A stretch of 64,000 bases of DNA, taken from assembly GCA_036435485.1 (NCBI GenBank), contig CM071600.1, forward strand, positions 55,115,546-55,179,545, given 5' to 3'. This document shows positions 11,497 to 22,800 of this stretch, piece by piece (the stretch's first letter is position 1; every line of letters begins with the position of its first letter). Position numbers and translations under genes: made by a program. Source of the DNA: Saposhnikovia divaricata. Taxonomy: Eukaryota; Streptophyta; Magnoliopsida; Apiales; Apiaceae. Below the pieces are notes generated by a model. The model saw nothing but the letters and a program-made list of their open reading frames with translations. It was not told the origin of the DNA and did no database searches.

Positions 11497-12960
11497 ATTG
11501 GGTCGCTCCAAATGCCGTGTAATGACAAAAAGGGGCATTAAAGAAATAAAGAAGATTAAAAAAATGAAGGATAATACTGTTTACCAAAAACACAGGTCTC
11601 CGCAAGAAGCTCACTTATTCACTTTTATCTTCAAATAATGCATGATTACAAATTATAACAATCACATTTTCCACTACCTATTCTCTCTCAAAAAGCCAAC
11701 TAAACTGAAAAAGGGAAAAGTTAGTACTTTTATATTTTAATGTGGAGCTTAAGTGAAAGTGCTAAATATGAGATCATATATGAAGTGAAATTGAACGCGA
11801 GTAAAGAAGATATTTAGAGCATAAATAAGAGCAATGTTGCCTGACCCAGAGGGCGAGGCTTGTGCCGTGGGTCTGAGTTTTTAAGTATGCTATTCCATAG
11901 TCCCTTCGGAGACATCCGATAAAAAGTATGCTATTCCATAAGACCTTCTGGTACGTAGCATGTCTACTCCACGAACCTTAAGTTGAACAAATCCATAAAG
12001 AACATAAACTTGCTTGAAAACAAAATAATGTCTATAATGCTAGAGTACCAAATTGAGTCCCAGGATTATTTACAAATAACATGGTGCAAGTAACGTGACA
12101 TCATGATTGGTTGTAACTGATTGTCTACATATTTTTATTTAAATTTAAATATAAAGTGGTTCATTACATTTACTTAAAATACATAACCAATTAAAATGTC
12201 ACATGACATGTGGGATTCCGCCATTTAAATAAATTATTTGATCGATTTCTAGTATGCCCTTCATCCTTGCTACCTCTTGTATCGGTACTGTGCCAATGTT
12301 ATTAACTGGTAATCTTTCCAACTACCTTTGTTATTACGACATGTAAATTCGAAAATTGAAAGGCCAAACAAATATTTTAAAGGTACCTTTCTGGTGTCCT
12401 GTATATTATTATAACATCGGGTAATTCATTAAAACTTTAATTCTTAAATGCCAAATCAAAATCAAAACCAAACAAATATTATCCTGTCTAATTTTTAATA
12501 TTGTGAAATCAATAAAAACTTAACTTTTAAGGCCAAATTAAAAACCGGAACCAACCATATATGACCCGTCCCTACTTCAGGGGGCTGAGATCTTAATTTG
12601 GTGAAAAACCCAGCTTTCAAATCTGAAAAGTGCAAACATACGTCAAAATCCAGCAGTGTGAAGATTTGAGCGGCTTGGACTTGAAGGTGAAAAATGACGG
12701 AGATAGATTTGGGTAATGAAAAAAAGGAGCATCAAAGAAATAAAGAAAGATAAAAAAAATAAAGGATAATAGTAGAGATTTAGATTTGGGTCGATCCAAT
12801 TGGGTTATTCCAAATGTTGTGTAATGACAAAAAATAGTATATGTTTAGATTTGGGTCGATCCAATCTAAATTGGGTCGCTCCAAATGCTGTGTAATGGTA
12901 AAAAGGGGCATCAAATAAATAAAGAAGATGAAGAAAATGAAGGATAATAGTATCGCTGAT
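11497..12960. repeat. Dispersed noncoding repeat family (GGGTCGCTCCAAATG)
   Basis: A unit beginning near GGGTCGCTCCAAATGC and continuing AAAAAGGGGCATCAAA then AAATGAAGGATAATAG appears at about 11497-11575, 12710-12840 and 12855-12950, and again beyond the array at 14815-14850 and 15015-15260. The copies bracket the 433-bp array, which suggests one expanded element. About 11820-11970 is GC-richer with two copies of AGTATGCTATTCCATA. No gene is seen. Confidence 0.6.
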
Positions 12961-14270
12961 GGAATTCGAACCTTGAAATTTTAGTAAATAAATTTAATCA
13001 TGTAATATATTTAATCATTAGATCTAACAGTTCTAATTTTTAACTAAAAATCTAACGGATATTATTCGTTGTATACGAATTTTATTATATTTTGTTAGTG
13101 GTTAGAAGATATGATGTCATATTTTTTGGTATGTATTTAGTAAATAAATTTAATTATGTAATATATTTAATCATTAGATCTAACGGTTCTAATTTTTTAA
13201 CTAAAAAATTAACGGATATTATTCGTTTTATACGAATTTTTATTATATTTTGTTAGTGGTTAGAAGATATGATGTCATATTTTTGGGTATGTATTAATTA
13301 TTGCAATATTATGTTTTAAATTAAAAGTCAAAGTGTTTTAATTAGATAGAAAAACATTACTAATTTAAATATATGATATTTTATGTATTTATAAAAATTC
13401 GAACCTTGAAATTTTAGTAAATAAATTTAATTATGTAATATATTAATCATTAGATCTAACAGTTCTAATTTTTAACTAAAAATCTAACGGATATTATTCG
13501 TTGTATACAAATTTTTATTATATTTTGTTAGTGCTTAGAATATATGATGTCATATTTTTGGGTATGTATATTATAAATAAATTTAATCATGTAATATATT
13601 TAATCATTAGATATAACAGTTCTAATTTTTAACTAAAAATCTAACGGATATTATTCGTTGTATACGAATTTTTATTATATTTTGTTAGTGGTTAGAAGAT
13701 ACGATGTCATATTTTTGTGTATGTATTAATTATTGCAATATTATGGTTTAAATTAAAAGTCAACGTGTTTTAATTAGAGAGAAAGAAATTTATTGATTTG
13801 AAGACATGATATTTTAGGTATTTATAAAAATTCGAACCTTGAAATTTTAATAAATATATTTAATCATGTAATATATTTAATCATTAGATCTAACAGTTCT
13901 AATTTTTAACTAAAAATCTAACGGATATTATTCGTTGTATACGAATTTTTATTATATTTTGTTAGTGATTAGAAGATATGAAGTCATATTTTTGGGTATG
14001 TATTTAGTAAATAAATTTAATCATGTAATATATTTAATCATTAGATCTAACAGTTCTAATTTTTAACTAAAAATCTAACTGATATTATTCGTTGTATACG
14101 AATTTTTATTATATTTTGTTAGTGGTTAGAAAATATGATGTCATATTTTTGGGTATGTATTAATTATTGCAAAATTATGTTTTAAATTAAAAGTCAACGT
14201 GTTTTAATTAGAGAGAAAAAAAATTATTGATTGGAAGATATGATATTTTATATATTTATAAAATGTAATA
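12961..14270. repeat. Higher-order tandem repeat, exact 433-bp period, three units
   Basis: TTCGAACCTTGAAATTTTA recurs with its CGAACC core at 12967, 13400 and 13833, exactly 433 bp apart. Each unit holds two copies of a subunit of about 160 bp (CATTAGATCTAACAGTTC through GTTAGTGGTTAGAAGATATG) and then about 105 bp of spacer (AATTATTGCAATATTATG onward). The subunits differ by scattered substitutions. No coding potential. Confidence 0.85.
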
Positions 14271-15300
14271 TCATCAATTATAACTAAACATCTTTTAATT
14301 GAAAAAGGCAATCGGCTAATTATCATTAATTATATTATTAATAGAAAAATGAAGAATTTAATTGGTTGATTGGTTAGTTGGTTAAGACATTCCAAAAAAA
14401 AAGTATTAGTACTTTCTAAAAACAAATCTAAAAATAAACTATGTATATTAAAAAATGCAAATAGCTCACTAAAAAAGCTAATTATTTCTCACTAAAAAAA
14501 TTAATTATTCGGCTTAAAATACCTCCACCCGGGAGTCTTGGACTCTTTCTATGAATTTTTATTATATTTTGTTAGTGGTTAGAAAATATGATTTCATATT
14601 TTTGGGTATGTATTAATTATTGCAATATTATGTTTTAAATTAAAAGTCAACGTGTTTTAATTAGAGAGAAAAAAAAATTATTGATTGGAAGATATGATAT
14701 TTTATGTATTTATAAATGGTAATATCATCAATTATAACTAAACATCTTTTAATTGAAAAAGGCAATCGGCTAATTATCATTAATTATATTATTAATAGAA
14801 AAATGAAGGATAATAGTAGAGGTTTAGATTTGGGTCGCTCCAAATGCTGATTAGAGAGAAAAAAATTATTGATTGGAAGATATGATATTTTATGTATTTA
14901 TAATAGGTAATATCATATCATTTATAAGTAAACATCTTTTAATTGAAAAAGGCACTCGGCTGATTATCATTAATTATATTATTAATAAAAAAAATGAAGG
15001 ATAATAGTAGAGCTTTATATTTGGGTCGATCCAATTGGGTCGCTCCAAATGTTATGTAATGATAAAAAATAGTATAGATTTAGATTTGGGTCGATCCAAT
15101 CTAAATTGGGTCACTCCAAATGCTGTGTAATGACAAAAAGGGACATCAAAGAAATAAAGAAGATTAAAAAAATGAAGGATAAAACAGTAATTTTCCTGTA
15201 TAATGACAAAAAAGGGCATCAAAGAAATAAAGAAGATTAAAAAAATGAAGGATAAAAGCAATAATTTTCGAAATTCAATACTAGCAGACATTAGGAATAT
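14271..15300. repeat. Partial array units mixed with the dispersed repeat
   Basis: 14540-14720 repeats the subunit end plus the spacer of the 433-bp array, and 14845-14990 repeats the spacer and its right flank (CATCTTTTAATTGAAAAAGG). Copies of the GGGTCGCTCCAAATG family lie between and after them, including two head-to-tail copies at about 15095-15260. The layout suggests duplication of whole blocks. No gene. Confidence 0.6.
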
Positions 15301-16066
15301 ATTGATTAAGTACTAATCTCGTAATAAGCGCTGAACTCGCCTCTTGATTTTCATCAATATTGTACCACAATTGTCCAGTTATCATCAATCAATATATATC
15401 CGGCTATTGGCTACCGCGATGTGTGTCAAAGGATAAATCAACCATATTATCGAAGAAGAAGAAAGGTTGGTTTTATACTTTTCAATATAATTTGTAATTA
15501 TATATTCTACTTTAAATAGAATTTTAATTATATACTTCTTATACATTTGAATTTTTCTCAATTATAAATTCGAATACTTATTATACTTTCGATAGAACTT
15601 TCAATTACATGTTTTATTTATAAATTTGAACTATTCTCATTTATAAATACGAACACCTATTCTACATCTAATATGTTAAAAAATATTGTTTACACATATT
15701 ACACTTCTAATATGTTAAAAGATATTGTTTTATTTGTTAATTATTAATATTTAAAATTCTAGAAAATTAGAAAAATAGATTGAAACGATCTTAACGACAA
15801 AAAAAAAAAAATCTAAGATCTTAAAAATAGATATTAACGATCTTAAATTATATTTCATTTTTTGTTAAGATCTTAACGATCTTGATTGTTATGAGAATTT
15901 ACCTGTATCTTTAATGGTGGGCTGGTATAATAATGACATAAATGATTTATTATCATTTTATTTTTAGTAATTGTTTTTTAGCATTAATATATTGATTGAT
16001 TTTAGTAGTGGAATGTATTATAAATTTGTTGAAGTTGGTATATGAAAGCATGAGTATTACAGTAAA
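15301..16066. other. AT-rich stretch, nothing recognised
   Basis: Only short local similarity is visible, for example GATCTTAACGA repeated around 15790-15890 and a short repeat of ATATGTTAAAA. No gene or element boundary could be supported. Confidence 0.5.
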
Positions 16067-16622
16067 ATAATGATTTACTTTATGTTTGAGGCTGTGTAGT
16101 CTATTTGGAGACGCATTCATAAAATGATCGAATAAAGTTTTTTGATTTAAAATTCAAAATATCTAAAAAATTAGAAAAATCGATTAAGACGATTTAAGAG
16201 GCGCCATCTAAGCGTCCGCGTATCCTCCTTTATATATTTATTAAGATAAAAAAATTAGAAAAATCGATTGAGATGATTTAAGAGGCGCCACCTAAGCATC
16301 CGTGTATCATCCATTATATATTTGTTAAGATCTTAACGATCTTAAAATTCTTGATTGGTATGAGATAATGATTTACTTTATGTTTGAGGTGTGTTATAAT
16401 TGGAGTAGGGAAATTTGTTGTGTTCTAATAAGAAATCTAATGTCAATAGATAATTATTATAGAATGTAAATAGGTAGAGTAGTCTATTTGGAGACGCATT
16501 CATAAAATGATCGAATAAAGTTTTTTGATTTAAAATTCAAAAATTTTAAAAAATTAAAAAAATTGATTGAGACGATTTAAGAGGCGCCACCTAAGTGCCC
16601 ACATATCCTCCTTTATATATAT
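16067..16622. repeat. Direct repeats with a GAGGCGCCACCTAAG core
   Basis: Three copies of GATTTAAGAGGCGCCA(C/T)CTAAG occur at about 16190, 16270 and 16570. A longer unit starting GGAGACGCATTCATAAAATG is duplicated at 16107 and 16490 (383 bp apart). The pattern fits duplicated ends of a nonautonomous element that I cannot classify. Confidence 0.6.
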
Positions 16623-16635
16623 ATATATATATATA

Positions 16636-16966
16636 TAGAGTTGCACTCCATAGCAAACACCTTATATAACAAACAATAAAGAACACCTCATATCTCATAG
16701 ATCCATTGCCCCTGGCGGGGTCACCCAATACAAAAAGTTCTTATTTTTTTAGGTTCCATCCATCCAGCAAAAAAAAAAAAAAAAAAATTTTTGAAAATTT
16801 ACTGTTCACGTGATGACGTCATTTTTTTTTTTTTGCAGACTTGATAGAGGGTAAAAAAATAATAACTTTTTGTATTGGGTGCCCCTGGCGGGGCCAAAAG
16901 ATCTAATAGATCTAAGGTGTTCTTTGTTGTTTGTTATATAAGAGTGTTCTGTATGGAGCAAAGGCC
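16636..16966. mobile_element. Long-inverted-repeat MITE inserted in a TA microsatellite
   Basis: TA repeats flank both sides. The arms pair over more than 100 bp: TTATATAACAAACAATAAAG on the left matches CTTTGTTGTTTGTTATATAA on the right, and TTGCCCCTGGCGGGGTCACC matches GGGTGCCCCTGGCGGGGCCA inverted. The centre holds ACTGTTCACGTGATGACGTC. The same CCCCTAGCGGGG-type core occurs in the elements at 54004 and 55449, so they share a family. Confidence 0.75.
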
Positions 16967-16991
16967 TATATATATATATTGTTGATTGATA

Positions 16992-17225
16992 CTCCTTCCG
17001 TCCCAAAATAAATGTCGCTTTGACTTTTTGTACGTATTTTAAGATGTGAAAAAAAGAATTTTTCACATATTATTTTTCCAATTTTCTTTTTGTGAATAAA
17101 AATTCAAATGTTATATTTTTATTCAGAAAAAGAAAATTTTAAAAATATTATGTGGAAGTCACTTTTTTGACATCTTAAAACACGTGCAAAAAGTCAAAGC
17201 GACACTTATTTTGGGACGAATGGAG
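16992..17225. mobile_element. Stowaway-like MITE (Tc1/mariner)
   Basis: It starts CTCCTTCCGTCCCAAAATAA after a TA and ends TTATTTTGGGACGAATGGAG, with the arms paired for about 40 bp (GTCGCTTTGACTTTTTG / CAAAAAGTCAAAGCGAC). The right flank reads TG, so the TA duplication has decayed on that side. Confidence 0.85.
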
Positions 17226-17574
17226 TGTTTAGCTAAGGATTTTTATGCTATTAGAACATCTCCAATTATGAATTATCCTTAGTTAAAAGGTGTTATAATT
17301 AAATTTTTTAAAAAATATGTAAAAAATATTGGCACATAATTGTTATCTATAATTTAAGATAATCACTTTATATCGGGAACCTGTAATGAAAAAATAATAA
17401 AGAAAAATGAGAAGAATATATGTAGGGAAATGATAAAATGTAAGACATAAAGTGTACAAAAAATAATAATAATAAAATTATACAACTGTTTCATGATGAA
17501 TTTTGTGATATGAATGTGTTAGATAGATACCGAAAAGGATTGATTATTAAACAGTTTATTTAGCTTAATTTAAT
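17226..17574. other. AT-rich stretch, nothing recognised
   Basis: Between two Stowaway-like elements. No gene, repeat or boundary seen. Confidence 0.5.
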
Positions 17575-17821
17575 ACTTCCTCTGTTCCTTTCATTTTTTT
17601 ACATTTTTTTTTCATTGCTTGACACGCATTTTAAGGCTTCTAAAAAGTATAGTTCCATAACTTATTTTTAAAATATTCTTTTTTTGTATAAAAATATAAT
17701 TCTATTTTTATACAAAAAAAGAAAACTTTAAAAATAAGTTATGAAACTATCCGCAAAATGCACATTACAATCCGTGCCAGAATTACGTCCCCAAGGTAAA
17801 GAACCAAGGGAGACAGAGGGA
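17575..17821. mobile_element. Degenerate Stowaway-like MITE
   Basis: It begins CTTCCTCTGTTCCTTTCATT and ends AAGGGAGACAGAGGGAG. The inner arms pair well (AGTTCCATAACTTATTTTTA / TAAAAATAAGTTATGAAACT) around a symmetrical centre TATAAAAATATAATTCTATT. The termini match the CTCCCTCCGTYCC Stowaway-like consensus with decay. Confidence 0.7.
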
Positions 17822-18815
17822 GCAACATTTAACTAAAACGGGAAAATGTAACTAACCTAAATTAAGAGAATACTGTTAGATTCCTATTCGATTCTCGCTA
17901 ACTCGATATTTATCAAAAATATTTTTGGATAATGCATATAAATTTTATTATTCAAAAAATAGAATAATGTTAGAGATTGTAAATTAGATACTAAAAGAAT
18001 TTTCTAAAGACTTGATATTGATGATGTTGCAATTATAACTCATGTGAGTACATGATAGTATCTTATTTTATTTAATTATTCTCCCCAGTTTTAAAATAGT
18101 TGTTACATTTAAAAAAATTTAAATTAAATTGACAAATTTTTGATTAAAATTTACATATATTATGTAAGAGAAAAATGTTCCTGAGGTTGACCTCAGTAAA
18201 GTTACTTGAGATTAAAAGATTTTGAGTGTAAATAGATTGTGATATTTTTGTAAATATTGTAAGTTTTTAATAAAATTATGTAATTACAATTACACCCTCG
18301 TGCATTAATATGAGAAATCTTCTTAATCTCATGAATTTACATTCAGTTTGAGATCTTTAACCATTTCCTAATATAAATGTTTGACATTTAGTTAGAATTT
18401 GATCAATTTGAATCGAAAAAATCAAAAGTGTATCACTATTTTGAAACAGAAAATAATATGAAGTGTCACATAGAATTTATGACCAACAAATTTACATTCG
18501 GTTTGAGATCTTTAACCATTTCCTAATATAAATTTAAAGTTATTTCATTTCAACACAACAGGTTATAGCCTATTTCTTTAAAATTATCAAATTTAAAAAT
18601 TAAAAAAATATAAGATTATTGAGGAAATAACTGAGATAAGATATATATCGAAAACTCGAGTATTGCCGTTCTATATACAAGACCATTCAAAAAATTAAAT
18701 AAATTGCCTAAAGATTTTTTTATTTTAAGCTCTTTGAGAATTATCCAGGTCTTTTTCGGTTCCAGCCTCCCCCTCGAATACCTCGCTAAATGTAAGTTTT
18801 CTTCTTCCGTGTGTA
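17822..18815. other. AT-rich stretch with remnant of a MITE
   Basis: Around 18177-18350 the sequence TTCCTGAGGTTGACCTCAGT, then ACACCCTCGTGCATT, resembles the MITE in the NSUN5 intron at 23673-23840 and looks like a decayed copy. CATTCGGTTTGAGATCTTTA and its next bases recur near 18340 and 18490. No gene is seen. Confidence 0.4.
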
Positions 18816-18877
18816 AAAGAGCTCACATCGACGGGAAGGTTTAGCACCTCGATGTCGGCTCTTCGCCACCTGGGGCT
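18816..18877 (+). pseudogene. Fragment of organellar large-subunit rRNA (domain V)
   Basis: About 60 bases, from AAGAGCTCACATCGACGGGA through GGTTTAGCACCTCGATGTCG to CGCCACCTGGGGCT, read almost exactly like the highly conserved 23S/26S rRNA segment next to the peptidyl-transferase centre of plant organelles. The flanks do not continue as rRNA. I interpret it as a very short nuclear insertion of plastid or mitochondrial DNA. The match is from memory, and which organelle it came from is not decided. Confidence 0.65.
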
Positions 18878-19650
18878 TATCGCGCATGTTATCCCATTTT
18901 GAAATTGGTTTACTCTGCAGCATATAATAACATACAATAATAGGTGGGATCTTGCTAAGATTGCTTCAAAAAAATTTTTGCCATCTTTGTATAGGGGTGT
19001 TTGATGAACTTTTTTCCAGAATAAGTCAACTTATTTTAACACAAAATAGAGATTCCTAACCTTTTCCTGAAAAAAGTTAACTTTTTTTGGGAATTTATAG
19101 AATCTTAAATATACATTAAATACTTATATAAAAAAAATATCAAAATATGAAAATTTTACTCGAAAATAAGTGCATAAAAACTTAAAAGAAGGTACGCCAA
19201 ACTGGCTCAAAGTAACAGCATCGCCTCCAAAATCCAAATGCAAACCTAATAATAGTATTATAGTAATATTAAAATAATTTCTCACCATACCCTTTTTTTT
19301 TTTTTTTTGACATCTTCTCACCATACCCTTTGATTGTATTTATGCCGACGTCTCCAACTTTCAAGAATTGTTGCGCACTTGATCAAACAATTGGAATCCA
19401 AGATTACGATCGTGGTGCAATTCTTTAGATTTGCCTCTTTGACACTTATAAAAGTTAAAACAACTCTATGTTTATTCAACACAACCAATTCCCGCTTCAT
19501 CGTATTATTTCATTGAATTTCAAAAATATTATGGAATTTATGGACTACATTTTAATTTATTTTTTCATGAGAATAATGTTATCATGTGAAAGATATTTTA
19601 ATTCTATAAAAAGAGATAAAAAAATAATATTCAAAACCTATTTCAGAATC
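18878..19650. other. AT-rich stretch, nothing recognised
   Basis: A T11 run near 19296 and scattered short open frames only. None has family resemblance or codon character. CTCACCATACCC occurs twice around 19280-19328. Confidence 0.4.
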
Positions 19651-19772
19651 TTTTGAATCCAGAATAATTAAGATCGTATTCTGAAAATTACAATTCCTTC
19701 AAACCAGCACGTTTTGAATTCAGAATAATTAAGATCGTATTCTGAAAATTATAATTCCTTCAAACTAGCCTA
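19651..19772. repeat. 61-bp tandem duplication
   Basis: AGAATAATTAAGATCGTATT and its surroundings appear twice, units at 19651-19711 and 19712-19772, with only a few differences. It lies about 110 bp beyond the stop codon of the NSUN5-like gene, possibly in or after its 3' UTR. Confidence 0.85.
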
Positions 19773-19879
19773 CTAACCAACGTGGGTTGCGCCCAGTATT
19801 AGGAAGAAAAAAAAGGTAACTAAATAATAAACGAACGGAGATTCAGAATTTGTCAACAAAATACATAAATTCTAAAATC

Positions 19880-22800
19880 TTAATGCTGGTATTTGTTTCC
19901 ACTTTTGCTGTTCCACACATCGAAGTAAGGATTTAACAATACCCTGGACATTTTGAGGGACATACTGGGAAAGAAACAAGAAGATCGCAATCTACTCTTA
20001 GTTACAGCTTCCACCTTTCTCTGAGAGATTTTGCAAGGTACCTCAGTATTGGGGCTGTTGCCAATTTCTCTTTCTTGGTGAGATTCCAATTCATGGATGC
20101 TTCTCACAAAGAGTGCAATGAAGAAGCCTTCCTTGTCCTCCACTGGGTCAGCCCGAAGCAAATGTTTGGCTTTAAACCAGTAGTAAATAGAACGTTAGAA
20201 AATATCCACCGCAGATCAAGTTACAAGTAGTGTCTTCATAACAAAATATCCCCTAAATGCAGAAATTTACACAATATTCAAATTTACATCCTACATGCAG
20301 AAACACTTTCTCATAATATGTAAAACTTAAAGAGTGGATTAATGACAAGCAGTGTGTCAAGATCCAATTGAGCACCCTACTGCCTTAAGCAGCTTAACCG
20401 TTTAACAAAACAGTAGGGGACCTTGTAGAGCTTGGTTGGGTGGCTGGTTTCCTTGGTTGAGTATCTAGACTAGTCCCATTAACTTAAAATCTCAAGAAAC
20501 ACAAAGCTTCATTAACATGACGGTTAAGCACATATGCTAGCTATCATTTAGGAAACTAAAACAAAAGCTAACAAACATGTACTTTTATCTCAAGAAAATA
20601 ATCAATCAGGTCAAATGGTAACAGATATTCCCATCTTTAAATGAATGGTTTGGGATTTAACAAGGGTACTCCATAATTTTAACTCATTTCATCACTTTAT
20701 CTCTTAGTAAATCTAATAAACATGTTAACTGATAGAATTTCTAGGATCATCCCGATTTCAACCTCACTGGTAGACTACAAAACGCAAAGAAAATTGCTTT
20801 TCTAATTCATATCAATGGCGGAAATCGCACAAGAATAAGAATACTTCACACAGATATTCTACAGCTTCTCAAGGTGATGGCCTCAGAAGTTCAAAACTTG
20901 ATGGAAAGGTCAACCATTAATGATAAACACTCACATTCTTTAATAACAGGAAGACCACGTCGGGTCCACTGTGGGAATGGTATGCCCAGTTTAAAACCAC
21001 GTGAAATAGCAAAGGGAAGAACAGAATCGATCACATCTTCATTCTCGATTTGGTGAATGGAACAGGTGCTATACACAACTCTTTCAACTCCTGGGACTAC
21101 AGCAACAAAACGAATATCAATGTGAGAACAAAATTTCAAGCTTTGACCTTTTATAAGTAAAAACTAATTAGAAACTACAAGACATGCATTAACAAGTTAC
21201 TCCACAATTTCCAGAAGGTGCAAGGTTTCCTAAAAGTGTCCATGACTGATAAATTATACTGAAACAGTAAATGCAATTAAATATTCCTACTTTTAGTAGA
21301 AAAATAGCTAATTATTCCTTGACAGACTCGTTAAGGCAAGAAATGTTGTACAACTTCATTATCAAACGACATCTCTGAATAACTACAAGCACTAGGACTG
21401 GCCAATCAACACTCCTACAGGCTACAGTAAAGCAAGTGCAGCATATATGTGGGCATAAACTTACAAGATAATGCATGTTCCAGAGCCATTTTCTGGAAGG
21501 CAGCAAGTTTTGTTAGCCTATGCATTTCACCTGGATCAACATGACCTACAAAAAGAACAGGTATGAGAAAAAGAAGTCTACACTAAGTCAGCTTTAAGTA
21601 CTACTAGAGTAGTGAGCCAGTAGCTATTTACTGATCTAATTTTTGTTTACATAAGCAATATTCGCCTTTCTACAAGTTCCAACTAAAGAATACTAGGTTT
21701 GTACCAAGAATAACTGGAGAGGAAACCAAGTAGAAAACTCGGTTCTTACCAAGAATAATTGAGAGGAAATTAAGTACCTATCTAGGTACTTATTGCCGCT
21801 TACAAGAGGTAAATAGTTAAGACAAAAAACCCTCAAGTCTATATCATTTTTCATTGGATCTTATTTTACATGTCAGTATATTCAGCAGAAAACAATAACA
21901 CGATAAAAACAGACATTGGCCAGTAACCCTGCTTCACCACTTTGCATAACGACTGACAGTGCAAGTGTACGAACACATCTGCATACAGCATACTAGGGCA
22001 TGGCTTGTCAAACAAGTATACAAAATTTACCCGTTTGGTACGAGGGAAGCAGGTGATCGAGTCTGTCTACAGCAGTCCCAGATCCAGAACACGAAGGATC
22101 TACGAGAATCGCACGAACCTGCAGAATGAGCATCCCTAAATTTATCATAAACCAGAGACTGGGGATTATATAGAAGCTTCTGGATTTTGTAGGCTTATCC
22201 TCATATTACACAAGTGTAAACCATGATAATTATCTTTCCTGTGTGTACAAGGCTACAAGCCCATAAAACTTTGCATATTGTTTTAAGATACATTATCTAA
22301 TTTATATAGTTTAAATATGTAAAGACCCATTTTTGCAACTGCAATCAAACAGCATAAGTGACTACCAAGTTTCATACAAGAAAAGAAACACGACTACAGT
22401 AAACCAACTGAGAGTTACCTTTGAGTATGATGGGTCTACTGGACTCAACTTTAAGAAGTCCTCATGCAGAACTTCCACATCTAAAATCCAGGTTAAGTCG
22501 ATGGTAATACTCCAATTGGAATGAAGGAGTAGCAAACGTTAAAAATAAATAGTTACACAATGTGTTAATTATATGATGTATTACCTGTGCTAAAAATATT
22601 GTCATTCACCGTTATTTTGGATATAAATTATAATACGTGTGGGTGTACACATGTTTGTTTGGCATGCAAACACTGAACAGTAGTAGTGCAGTTTACAGGA
22701 TATATATAGTCTGAAAGGATACTAGTAGCACCAGCCTGCTTAATAGTGCATTCTAGCCGTTTAACCCTCTCCTTATTCAATTCACAAGCAATTATCTTCC

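Noticed and set aside
12961..14270. CRISPR-like spaced repeat
   Set aside because: Units are 160-433 bp, diverged, without short identical repeats or unique spacers; this is plant nuclear DNA.
18725..18937. Open frame of 70 codons on the minus strand
   Set aside because: Its GC-rich core is the reverse complement of organellar LSU rRNA; no protein family resemblance.
19770..19802. Possible Helitron 3' end (TGGG/CCCA hairpin then TTAG)
   Set aside because: The terminus is not CTAG and no matching TC start was found; too weak to call.
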